From positions 19,706,504 to 19,770,503 of the forward strand of contig NC_058511.1 of the NCBI RefSeq assembly GCF_020382885.2: a stretch of 64,000 nt of DNA, written 5' to 3'. How positions within the stretch are numbered: the first letter of the stretch is position 1; every line of letters starts with the position of its first letter. Position numbers and translations under genes: made by a program. Shown here in pieces: positions 1-12,117 of this stretch. A model generated the notes under the pieces. That model searched no databases. It saw only the letters and a program-made list of their open reading frames with translations, and was not told the origin of the DNA. The stretch comes from Scatophagus argus (lineage: Eukaryota; Chordata; Actinopteri; Scatophagidae).

Positions 1-236
1 GGGATGACCTATGCTTCCAGCACTGTTCTGCTGGTTATTGTGCTCCCTACATATACCTGCAGCCTGTTTTATTCCACATTTATCCTGCTCAAGGTTTCTT
101 CCTGTTAAAAGGGAGTTTTTCCTTGCCACTGTCTGCTTGCTCGGGGGTTCAGGCTCTGGGTCTCTGTAAAGCATCTAGAGACAATTTTGATTGTATAAGG
201 TGCTATATAAATAAAATTGAATTGAATTGAATTGAA
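1..236 (+). repeat. fish interspersed repeat with TTGAA tail, copy 1
   Basis: AAGGTTTCTTCCTGTTAAAA, TTTTTCCTTGCCACTGTCTG, GGGTCTCTGTAAAGCATCTA and TGCTATATAAATAAA, then a short (TTGAA)n tail. Copy 2 at 8040-8273 is nearly identical from AAGGTTTCTTCC onward. The left end may be cut by the window. Confidence 0.8.
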
Positions 237-2465
237 ATCTTTCACAAACTATTTGTCCTATTTCTCAGAGTATATCTCACACCCCCTTGCTTCACAGTAA
301 CCTGATGAATTTGAATTTGCTTCTGAGAAAAAGAACAGCACTGATGGTGCTGAACGCTGGATGCAGGTTTTTCAGGGTTTTTTTTTTTTTGTAAGACTGC
401 ACATGTGTGTAGACAAAGACTGCAAACTGTAGCACATGGAAAAAGCAGCAAAGCTGTTTTTGTGAGAACTGTCAACTGGATTGATTGCCATCGGAAGGAA
501 AACCATTTGCCCATGTAACCACAGTCAGTGATCATAGTCTCACATGATGATCAGCTGCAGTGCAGAGAGCTTTCCTATACCGCATTTCCACCCTGTCCCT
601 TTCCATTCCACTGTGATAGGTTCCCCTTTTCTCATGATGTTAGCCCTGTTTGCAAGCTGAAGATGCCTGTCAGTCTCCCATTTCTCTCTTGGTGTAGTAG
701 CGACATTCCATCTGAGACACTCATCATCTTGCCTTGAGGACTGCAGTGTGTGTGTGTGGGGCAGAAGATCCGCTGACTTTGAGAGTGCTGTATGGTGGGA
801 GAAATTAATGTGTCATGGTAAATTATAGCACTCGTCAATCTATTGAATTTTTTTTTTTTTACTTAAAGCGTGTTAGCTATACTTCCTCATTTTCAGTTCC
901 ACTTATCCTTTTATTAAGCACTTATGTAAAGGTAAGTCACGTACATAAAGGTATCAGTCAGTTGAGAGCTTCCTTTGCTTAACTGGATTATTGGTCATTG
1001 CTGACACTATGATGTTAAAGTGTGATGTGTTTTCTCTTTATTTATTATTTATGCAAAGATATGTATTAAAGATACAAAAAGGTTCACACAAATTTCATTC
1101 CAGCATTTCAGATTATTTTCTCTCCATTGATAAGGAGGACAAAGCTAATCAGAACAATTCAGTTCAGAAAGGGAGTGTAATCACATTTTCTGATCCTTTA
1201 CATTTGATCTGATAGCTTGCTAGCCAACTAAAAACAAAACAAAAAAAAAACTGATGGCAACTTTTGTAAGGAAGTCTGATGTTCATATGTTCATATGTTC
1301 CTCTCCTTGAGATTTGCGTTTTAGTTGGCAGTACAGATGTACCAGTATGGATAAGTGACAGTATGGGGCAGTAACAATGGGTTTTGGCATCAGAAATAAA
1401 ATCTGGCATTGAAAACAAAACGTGGACTGAAAAAGGAAGCACTGTGTGTAAAATTAAAGCAATAAAAACTTCAAGAGTAAGCTAGCTCCTGCATTCTCGT
1501 CTTTATTGGTGCACTGTCAAATAAAGGGGTCCCATGTTAATATCTATTTAATGCCTTTAAAGGAATACTTCAGAACGTTGGGCTGTATGTTAAGTTGCAT
1601 TCTTTCAAAGATTCAGTGAGAAAGTCAGTTTGTAGAGTTGGAGTCAGTTTAGAGTGTTTAACCTAGGTTAGCATAGTGAGGTATTCGGTACATGTAGCCC
1701 ATGTTTGTTTTTTTGACCTTTCTGACCTCAGTGTAATTAATCCAATGTTTGCTTTTATTGTCTTTTAAACATTTTGAAAGCAGATGGTAAAAATGCTGTA
1801 TTTTATTTGACGTTAGCCTTATACAGTCTTTTGCGCTCATGTTACATGACACTTCTTTAACTGTTGCCATTCTCGCACCTAAAACCAACCCTTTCTACTG
1901 TCATTCGGGTTCAGCCTGTGAAGATGCTGCTCATGCTCTTATATTCTCACTGTTCTGCCACTGATGTTCTCTTGCACAGTGTGTCTAAGCTGCTCAGCAT
2001 ACCTTTACACTGAGTCCTTCTTAGATTACAAACACATGCGCTCATTTAAAGCAAAACCCTTCACTGTGTGCTGTTTTGTACGTTTGATTTAAATGGAATT
2101 GGCTTTAAATAAAGGGTGTTCTGTATGTTTTTACTTGTTGATGTAATTATCTGGCTTTTCCTGTGCATGTGGTTTGAATGTGCAGTGGGAAGTATTTAAG
2201 TGGAAATGTGTGAACTACTATCAGTCTTTTCTGATTCCTGTTGGGATGTTTTGTATGGGTCTACTCTGAGCAATGGCATGCACGACAACATTTTGCTGGC
2301 CTTTAAATGTTAAATGACCACGTGAAGAGAGTGGCGGTCAGTCAGGCTTGTATGTATTGAATCGTGAAGCTGGCTGCAGCAGACCGCCGGGACTGATGTC
2401 AGCCCTGCGGAATGCGCTGGGTTCGGCTGTAAGCTGACCCCCCTCCATTGTGCTTCTATTTCCAG
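1..2465 (+). other. bach2: bach2 upstream or 5' intron sequence
   Basis: No coding exon was recognised. The left 236 bases are an interspersed repeat; the rest is AT-rich with short T runs (842-860). Since coding exon 1 begins with an acceptor, at least the right part of this stretch is intron. A 5' UTR exon could be hidden here but nothing marks one. Confidence 0.6.
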
Positions 2466-2720
2466 GGCGTGAGCGGAATGTCCGTGGATGAGAAGCCTGA
2501 AGCCCCCATGTATGTGTATGAGTCGACAGTTCATTGTACCAATATCCTCCTCTGCCTCAACGACCAGCGGAAGCAGGATATCCTGTGCGATGTGACTGTC
2601 CTGGTGGAGGGCAAGGAGTTCCGTGGTCATCGGGCCGTGCTGGCCGCCTGCAGCGAGTATTTCCTCCAGGCGCTAGTGGGCCAGGCAGAGAATGGCTTGG
2701 TCGTTAGCCTTCCAGAAGAG
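2466..2720 (+). CDS. bach2: bach2 coding exon 1 (with 12 nt of 5' UTR)
   Basis: The acceptor is a pyrimidine-rich tract ending TTTCCAG at 2465; the donor is GTACGT at 2721. The first 12 nt are untranslated, the ATG is at 2478, and the exon encodes residues 1-81, the first two thirds of the BTB domain, ending LVVSLPEE in phase 0. Because an acceptor precedes the start codon, at least one non-coding 5' exon lies further left. Confidence 0.95.
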
Positions 2721-5700
2721 GTACGTCCATCAAACACACTTCTTTTTTTTTTTACAGTTTTATTTTGCATGATTGGAACTGTTATATACTTTTAGACAAC
2801 ACTAAGAGTCCCCGCTGATATCACTAAGTGTTACTCACGTTCTGTGCACCTTCACCTAGCATCCTTAACCACACACACTGATGAACTTGGACCATTGGAC
2901 CAAAGCCCTCTATCTATCCTCCACCTCAGGCAAGAAACATGGAATGAAACCTTTGGCAATGAGCAAAATTGTAGTACAGCAGAGGTCTTTGCGCATCCAA
3001 AGTTTCCATACCTGAAACCAAAATGAGCCAGAAATTTACTACGTGTCTCCAAACCAGACTCAACTGTTATTTGAAAGGTGGGACCTGGACCCATTCAGAA
3101 TGGTAATAATGAAGGTTCACTGTTGCCACAGTTTTTTACATTAGCATTGCCAATTTGCGCTTCAAGATGAGTCTGACCTCTTCTCTTTGACTGTTAACCT
3201 GAGCGGCAGTCTGTTTGGTCATTTGTTACCACCTTGTGGCCTTGTTGCTGTTGCACTACATGATCATCACTGTCTGATCAGGACCAGGTCTTCTTAGATC
3301 CTCTTCGTTATTACACATAATGTTAAAGAAACCAGGGACCCTGACTCGACTAACCATGTAAAAATTGGATTTGAGTCCATAAGGGTCCTGGGTTGGGTCT
3401 CATGTCCTTGGTGGACCATTAAGTCCTCTACATTATAATCTGCTATATTTTTATCACATAAAAAAGTAATGTGAAAAAGTAATCTACTGTAGTGCAACTT
3501 CATGAGTATTTTTGGTTGTATCATCCAAGGTCCAAGTGTAAAAATGCATCTGTGAACAAGTCAAGTATGGCGCATGCAAAGTATGACACACTTGCACATT
3601 ACATTTACATTATTAATTTGTCAGAAGATTTTGTCCATGCAAAATGAACAGCATGTTTCAGTATCCACAGTTACTTTTCATGAGTATTTGTTTGAGGGCT
3701 CTCTCTCATCTGTAATTTAGGTTATTTGGTTGGGACTAAGGGTAAAAAAAAAAAGATGAAGATGAGAGCAAAGATAAAAGAGCATTCACTAGACAGATCT
3801 GGTGACAAGGACTCACAGGGGAAATCAAATTCTGGGGACTGATAGCAAATTACACTGCACTTTACTATGCATGTGACAAAATTGATCTTCTCTGGTGTTG
3901 CAAGAAAAGGACAGATCAAGAGCATTATTAATCGGGACCTTAAAACTGACGAAGAGACCGACACAAGACAAAAAGAGGCATTTTGTTTCATAACATCACA
4001 GGAAAAAACTGCGTGGTAAATATGTTTAACTGCTCTTGTTTACGTTAGCGCAGCTGCAATAAGCACTGGTTTAACAGTCAAATTTGTGCGAATAAAACAT
4101 GCTGAAGATTTACTTCATGTTCGCTTTCTGTACACCTTAAGAGATAAAATCTATAATGTTGATTTGCTGTATTAGCAGAGCCCACCTTAAGTCTTTTTGC
4201 ATGGGTGTTGAGAAGGTTTCTGTTGCATTAGAAATATTCAGATTTTAGAACAAATTATATAGACAATAATTAGTAGTTTATTTCTAAACTAGTTTATATT
4301 ATTATCAAAATCAGAACCAGACTTCTGTATTGATCCCTGGAGGAAATTGTTATATTGTAGTTATATGCAGTTGTTATTTTTTTTTTCTAAATTAATGACT
4401 TAATTGTTGGCTTTATTAATTGACTTTTGAATATTTGTAAAGTTATTTTAATTTTTTATTTACAGTTTTTCTCTCATAAGACATGAAGGTAGCAAAACAG
4501 TGTTTTAATTTGATCTGTTGTTTGGTGGAGGATAAAGACCAAAGGTGTGAGAAAGTGCATTATTGAGCCTATAAGGCTGTGATTGCCAATTAGCACTTGT
4601 CAGATGTCACCGCCGCCGCCGTTGTCAGAAACGGGTAGCATTTCTTGGCGAGATTAACGCCACCATAGTCTCAGAGCTCGTCAGGTTCAGCAACACTCCT
4701 CCGTCTTGCTCACCTCAGTTCTCACGTTGTCACTTTAAACTGATCCCCGTCTGAGCCCTTCCACTGAACACACGATGAAAGTACCCCTCTGACTTACTGA
4801 TGACACACACCCACACTCACACACACGTACAGATGCTGCTGTGAAAACTGGGGCGCATCCCGCATGTGCTGCAGAGTTGCAGCTCCTCGCTGGGGCCAGT
4901 GTGCATTAATAAAGTAACGCCTGTCAAACGACTTTGTCGCCGCACTCATTGAAGAAGAAGTTCACGTCAGATTGTCACCATATATAAAATGAGCATTGGG
5001 GTTTTTATCCTCCTTAATTCAAAGAATGACTGCAGGGAACAGCTCTTCGATGCTCAAAGCAACATCCCTTGCATTCACTCGCTGCGCTCATGAATAATGC
5101 ATGAGCTGCTGTGTGTTTCAGGTGTGAGATGGAGTGTGGAAAGTAACATCTTTCAATGACTGTGTCTTTAATGTGCCAGAGAGAGTGAGAGAGAGTGTGT
5201 GTGAGAGAGAGAGAGATTCTCCCCTTGAGGTTTTCACCCAGCCTTTTTACTTTTGTCCATCCCTGCTCAAATCTGACAACATTTCACATATTCTTTAGCA
5301 TTTTATCTAAATGGCAAAACAACATGGAATCAATATATTGGCTTTATTGTGTCACAATGGATGCCTAATGTAGCTATGTACATCATATTCAACAGTACCC
5401 TGTCTGTGGAATGGTTTACTATGTTTTTACATTTCAACATACAGTTATTTTCATTATCGCTGGTCTAATTGATGTCAGCATCAGAAAATAGTGAATAATA
5501 GGCTTTCACAGGACACCAAGCGATGTTGTCATTTCACAATGATTAATCAGTTATTGTATCTGTTGTTGTCAATGTAAAAATACTCAGTAAACGAGAAAAA
5601 ATATTTTGCTTTGAAATATTTTTTAACTTCAATGCTTATTGAAATAGTTTGTACATACAAAAAACTATGTACACTAACTCAAAAGTATTGTGTGTGTATG

Positions 5701-8700
5701 TTTTACAGTTAACAATATAAGGAACACAAAAACAAATAAGACAGGCCAGAAACAAAGACAAACCATGTTGGTGGTTACGCGTGAATAGTGTATATAAATC
5801 AAGCATCTTGAAATTGAAACCAGTAAGTTCATAAGCATTTTGCACTGTTTCATAAATTCTTCCGTTTCTTTCGTTTACTAACAAAAATATTTTCTTTCAC
5901 GTGAAGCTGATAGGTATTTTTTCCATATTATCACTCTCTGTTATAATTCCTAACCAGTGATCTTCATCCAGAATCTGAGTGAAGTGTGTACTCATTATGT
6001 TCCCTTCCATAGCATTATAAAATAGTGTACATATTTTTTTGGATTATACTGATTCATTCATGTGTAAGATTCATGTTACAGCTTTTGGTGAGGTGAGCTT
6101 ATTTTTACTACAGTATATTGTCTACATATTTTGTAGTTCTAACATCGATTAGTGCTGTGAAATAATGTAGTGCAGTGAAAGGTCTTTGAAATGTAGTGGA
6201 GCAACAAATGGCCCTAGCTCTTGGCTCTTGTTTTGACATTGTGTTCATCTATTATGGAATGGATGGAGATGGAATTTTCTTCTGCTCCTGTTCAGCACAT
6301 CTCTCTCTCTGACCGTCTGCACGAGTCTCAGCCACATCATGGATGTCATTACGTTGATATGACCGGTGGACTTCTTTAAGGTCTGCTGTCACCCTTTGCT
6401 TTACAGTCAGTGACTGAAGCACGCTGACACATCTGTGCCTTTTGTCTGCACATTAACCTCTCTCCAGTGATGGGGCGAGGGCTGGGTCTGCTCAGTCCCC
6501 ATTGGCCTGTGTCAGCTCAGAGTAGCAGCCTTAAGCTGTGCTAGGTTAGCCTCACTTCACTGACACTCATGTGTCTGCCTCCAGTCATGGTGAGTCTTCC
6601 CTCAGCAGCTACTGAAGGCTGCCACCTATGTGAAACAAAGTGCAAAATAGGCAGGCCGTTACTGCCAGTGAGGGAAAGAGGGGGAGGCTGGTGCAGATGA
6701 AATGTGAAACAAAGACCACCTCCCCCACCATCTTCATCACTCCTGTCTCGTGGCCTCGCTGCCCTTGGAGTAGCCGGGGCTGGCGCGGGTGAGTGACATC
6801 ATCTATATCTAATGTGATTGTGGGCTTGCAGAGGGGCAACCAGTTTTTCCAAGGGGCTTTGTTGGCCATCACATCATGGGAACAAAACAAACCCCCTTTA
6901 TCTCAGCGATGCTGTCCTCTGGGCCAGCCGTCAGGGGGAGGGAAGAGAAGAGCACAGCGTCCATGTTGGATGACGGAGGCTTAGCACATACACATCAAAT
7001 TTCTTGTGGAACAAAGAGGGATTCATAAGGATCAGTATGCCACAAATACAAGCCAGGGAGAGAAGCCTCAAAGAGAGCCCTCCACTGGAGAGGAGCAGTC
7101 ATCGCTGGGACAAACAGAAATGACCTCCACATTGCGGAACTGAGTGCAAACATGTGACTCAGTACTCACTGCCATGATCACAGCAGACTGTTGTCAGATG
7201 GTTATTAGTGCAGCCTGTTGCCTTTGCGCTCCTGTACAAAAGGCTGTGATTGATCCTCACTACTACTACATGCGTTCCTATATTTTTGTTGACCCAGAGG
7301 GCAATAAAATGTTTAGTTACTGCCTTGTCCATTTCTTTTGTCTGACATCCAGCGGGAGAATGTTCTGCATGGTTGGAACGATAGCGCTCGATCATCAGTG
7401 CTACCATTTCTGCCCTCTCTTGATTTTTATTTTGGAAAAAGGAGAAGGCAGCACTGTGATTCAGCAGAGTGCTGGTAGACAAACCTCAAACCACCTCCTG
7501 TTTGTCAGTTCTTTCCTTAGTCATGGGCCAGGGAACACTGCACATTTTTCATCTCAAAAGAAAACACACACACAAATGTGCACTGTGTTATTAGTTAGTT
7601 AGTGTTGCAAAGGATTTGCTGTGAAAGTCTAAGGTGCTGCTTTTGCTGCTGCCCTGCTGCAGCGTTCTTCACACACAAACTGAAAATGTTGGAAAAAATA
7701 CTGAGAGTTCATTATTAATGTTGACTTGAAGGTAGCCTTATGAAAAAATAGCTAGTCCTATTGGTAATTAAGGGGCAGAGTTAGTAAAATGAACGAAGGC
7801 GAATTATGGCCTTATGGCTTTATGAATAACGACTGTACTCTATTCAGAGCCTAGGCAAAATTAGCAGGACATTATTACAGCAGTTACGACTTTGTTGTAG
7901 ATGCTTGAGTCAGAAAATTGTCACACTTTGATATTACTGACATTGTTTCTTTGACCACCACTTTGTTACGTAGTCTTCAGAATTCCAATTAAAACAGCCT
8001 GTTGTGTTTGTGCTTTGTAATTTATGATGTTTATTGCATGTATGTTTCTCTCTCTCTCTCTTTCATCCTCTCTGTCCCCTTCACCCAGCCGACTATCAGC
8101 AGGATAGTTCTCCCTTGTGAACCGGGTCCTGCTCAAGGTTTCTTCCTGTTAAAAGGGAGTTTTTCCTTGCCACTGTCTGCTTGCTCGGGGGTTCAGGCTC
8201 TGGGTCTCTGTAAAGCACCTAGAGACAATTTTGATTGTATAAGGTGCTATATAAATAAATGGAATTGAATAAGTGTTGTAGTTGTAACCAGACCTTAACC
8301 ATAGAGTTGACACTGACATTTTAGAACTCACTGCCAAAGAATTTAATTTGTTGTTCAGTTATGAGGAGTTGCGGACTGTGAGATAGACTAGCAAATGCAA
8401 TGCTCTTGGTTTAGGAGGGTTGATAAGTGACTTCCTTCTCCTCCTTCAGGTCAAACAGTTGATCAGGGCTCAACCTGCACAATGCCGGCTAATCTAAGGG
8501 GGCTCCACATCAAGTGCCTGGCCAACCCAGGACACTATCACACAAATACAGCCTATAAGCAGATGGTGGGAGCCAGGAGCCAGGGACAGAGAGCCCTGCC
8601 TTCCTTAAAGATGGGGGTTGGGTGGTAGAAGATAAAGAGGAAGCGGTAAAAAGAGGGGTGATGTGCACTGGCACTAATACCCATCCCCCCCTTGGTCCAG

Positions 8701-11700
8701 CAGGGGGTCTGTCTTTCGTTGCCAACACAAGGGCACATCTCATATCATAAGGCGACAGAGAAGGTGCAGGGTTTTTGTCTGAGTGTCAGAGGCTGCAAAG
8801 AGGAGCATCTTGAAGGAGGCAGCCTTCTGGGCGACTTCCTGCAGTGTGATTCCCTTGTTTGCGCTGTTTGTATTTAACCTCCATCCTAAACATCCCATGT
8901 GTTGAAAGGAATACCTGGGTCTGCTATACAAAAACATAACTAGCTAAAGTAACATATTTGCAGTTTCTATCTTGAATCTTGGGTCTATTTCTTGAAACAT
9001 GTAGTGGTGGGGTCATGTCCTCCCAGTGTCTGGTACAGTAAGCTGCGCTGGGAGAGGATTAGGACATACACTATCTGATTTAATCCACCTTCAGGTTTAC
9101 TTAACCACAGCTCAGCACCAGCAGCGTCTGAGCTTCTTCTGTCGCTGAGGATGGCACTTTCTTTACATTTCTAATTTACTCGATGTCAGTGTGAAAATGT
9201 ATTCACTGTGCTTATACCTCTTTTCATTGTTAACACTGATTATAATGTGCACTTAACCTAACCACATACAGATTCAGTACCTTTACTGAACTGCTGGACT
9301 TAAATACTAGAACCTAACTAATATAGCAGCAGGGCAATATTGGCTTGTTTTTATAGACTGCATAAAAATGCATGCTTGTATTTATACTAATAATACAGTA
9401 TGCATTTCTAATGCAAGCTGTAGGACAGGTGTGAGAGTTACTGTATATCTGCTTCAGCTGTTTTTGTGAAGGACTTTGGCCCAAGAATTTTTCTGTTCTT
9501 CTTTGTCCTTGCACATTTCTTGCCATGTCCTCCAGCGTAACAGCTTAACCCATAATGGCGTCATGACAGCATAAGGTACAGCGCCTGTTTCATTTCCATT
9601 AGCGCTGTGACTCAGTCACTTATTGTTTGTCTGTGAAGACAGAGGTTAATGTCAGGTTACTCAGCAGATCTGATGTTAAAGCGTCAGTTGCTAACTCCAA
9701 TGGAGATGGAGTGTTTTCTCCTGCATGGGGAAACACTCTACTCTATTGTCATGCCATGACATGTCCTCATTAACATGCATGACATGCAGGAATTCACTGG
9801 AGAACATTTGAATAAATTAGCCCTCTCTTCTACGGAGGCGAAAGGCCGATGTAAGCGAGGAGCACTGTGTGAGAGAAGAGGGAGAGTGATTTAGGAAGGA
9901 GAGGGGAGGGTGGTGTAGTATTGCTCAGCCTGTTTATGAAAGGATATTTGGCAGACTTCCTAAAAATGTCATGCGAATTGTACGGGTGTGTGATTGGCCA
10001 CTGCCTATAATTTCCTGCCCTGTAATGGTATCGCCTGTCCACTCCAGACGTCTAGCAGGGCTGTGTTAGCCTAAAATGGCCCCAATCTGTCTCGCTGATT
10101 AATTTGTTTCTTTGTCTTAACTCATACACTAAGCGCTGCTAACAGCTGAAATGCTTCAAACGTCATGGCAGTCAGTTAATGACCAGGAAACACTCTGTGT
10201 ATCCTCCCTGTCCTCCTCCCGTTTCTTTAGCAGTTTATTTCCTACACTGTGACCGTCTCCCTTCCTCTCTCATTTTCCCTCTGTGCTCCGTCCACCCTGC
10301 CTCAGTATTTACCCCCCTCCCTCCCTCCCTCCCTCCATCCTGTCTTGCTCCCTTAACGCTTCCTTCATTAGGCTGCTGTGCTGGTTGTAACACTGGAGTA
10401 ATCACATATGGTGCAGGGCACACATAAAGATGCGCTCCCGCAGGCAGCAGCTGCTGATACTAGCTGAAAATAGATCCCTGGTACGCTCAGCACTTTTCCG
10501 CCAGCAGCTTTGCTGTTTATCAGCAGCCATTGATGCAGCGGGATGGCCGCCCAGCCTCACTGAAACCACCATCATTACAGTCAGCTTGGCTCGATCTACA
10601 GCAACTGACTGTGTGTGTGTGTTTGTTTGTGCGTGCGGGTGTGCATGCGTGTGTGTGTTTAGATGCAGTTTATTGAGTATACACTTGCTTAGGTTGCTGC
10701 AAAGTTTGTGTTTTGATCTTTTTGTGTGTGCTGTATGTGTAAGTAGAATACAGTAGATCTTGAGTTATACGTCAATCCTCAAAACACTTCATTGGATCCA
10801 CAAGAATATGCTTCAAATACGGAAGTCGCATTGATTAAAAAGACAACGAGTAATGGTTCCATCAGTTTCTTTTAGTCCGTGCTCTTTATTCAAACCGTTT
10901 GCTGTAAAACAGTTTTACTTGGTAACATGGTAAGAAATTAAAAATATTTTACACTGGAAATACAAACCTAGTTTTCATTAGTAAATCATACCAAATCTTA
11001 ATTATTTACAAGTCTAAATATATATATTTTTTTGTTTGTTGTGGTTGCTACAGTAATAGAAGTAAGTAAAAGTAAGTTTAAAAAAAAAAGTTGCACTATG
11101 AAGGTGTTCACCCCATGTTAGATATCACACCTCACCAGAAGACTTTACACAAGTCTCTTTTCTTTGTCTTCCTGTTTCCTCATGAATCATGTAAGTATGA
11201 TATTATAAAGCTCCCAAGTCTCCAGTTGGAATATTTTCAAAACACAGCATCTTCATCTAAATTTGGACTACCCAGAGTAAAACCCAGTGCTAGAAAGAAA
11301 TTAGAAAAACACATCTGGAGAATGAGAAGTGTCTTGCCACAGATCTTGGTACAAATATAAAATCCAAACCCTTTCTAGCTTCTGAAAGAAGGAAACAATA
11401 ACTGCATGCGTGGGCTCACAACTTTTGTATGGCTGGAATGCCCAAAGTAAAGTAAATACAGTGATGAACAGTCGCTTTATATTCTCATAGAAAATTGTTT
11501 TTTTCTTTATTTACACAGGAATATCTAACATGTTCTTGTCCAGCTCATCACATATCAACTCTTTGTCACACCTTTGTGCTTCTCTTCCAGATGTGCAAGG
11601 TACTCTTTTGTGCCTGTGGCTGATGCACATAGCTTTGTGCCCTCTGAGTCTCATCCAGATGCGTAACACATACTGTGATTTCCTTCATAAGATGTGCTTA

Positions 11701-12078
11701 ACATGGCTACTTTGTTTAAGTTTAGACACTAAGCTTTAACTGAACCACCAACTGGAAGCATTAAATTGAGATGAGTTTGTTTATGGGAAATGTAGGATCA
11801 AATATTTTCGGAGATTGACTCATATAGGAGCTAACAGGGATACCGCTGCCCCTGCTGCAAGGATTTTGACTATTCTTACTCTGTGTCTCAGAATTGAACT
11901 CATGGTCATGGTACCCCTTTAATGTAATACATATGCTTTGTTTGTTAACCTCATCATGATCAATAAACTAGCTGCATGACTTTGGGCCGTTCAGCATCCT
12001 AAAGGGTACAGTATGACACCATATAGTGTGTTGTAAAAAAGAGATTTAGATTCAGTTGACTCATTATTGCCTACAGAG

Positions 12079-12117
<39 letters not shown>

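Noticed and set aside
7144..7602. 152-codon open frame in the first bach2 intron
   Set aside because: Cys/His-rich by composition but resembles no known protein. It has no splice context, overlaps an antisense frame of similar size, and lies in an intron.
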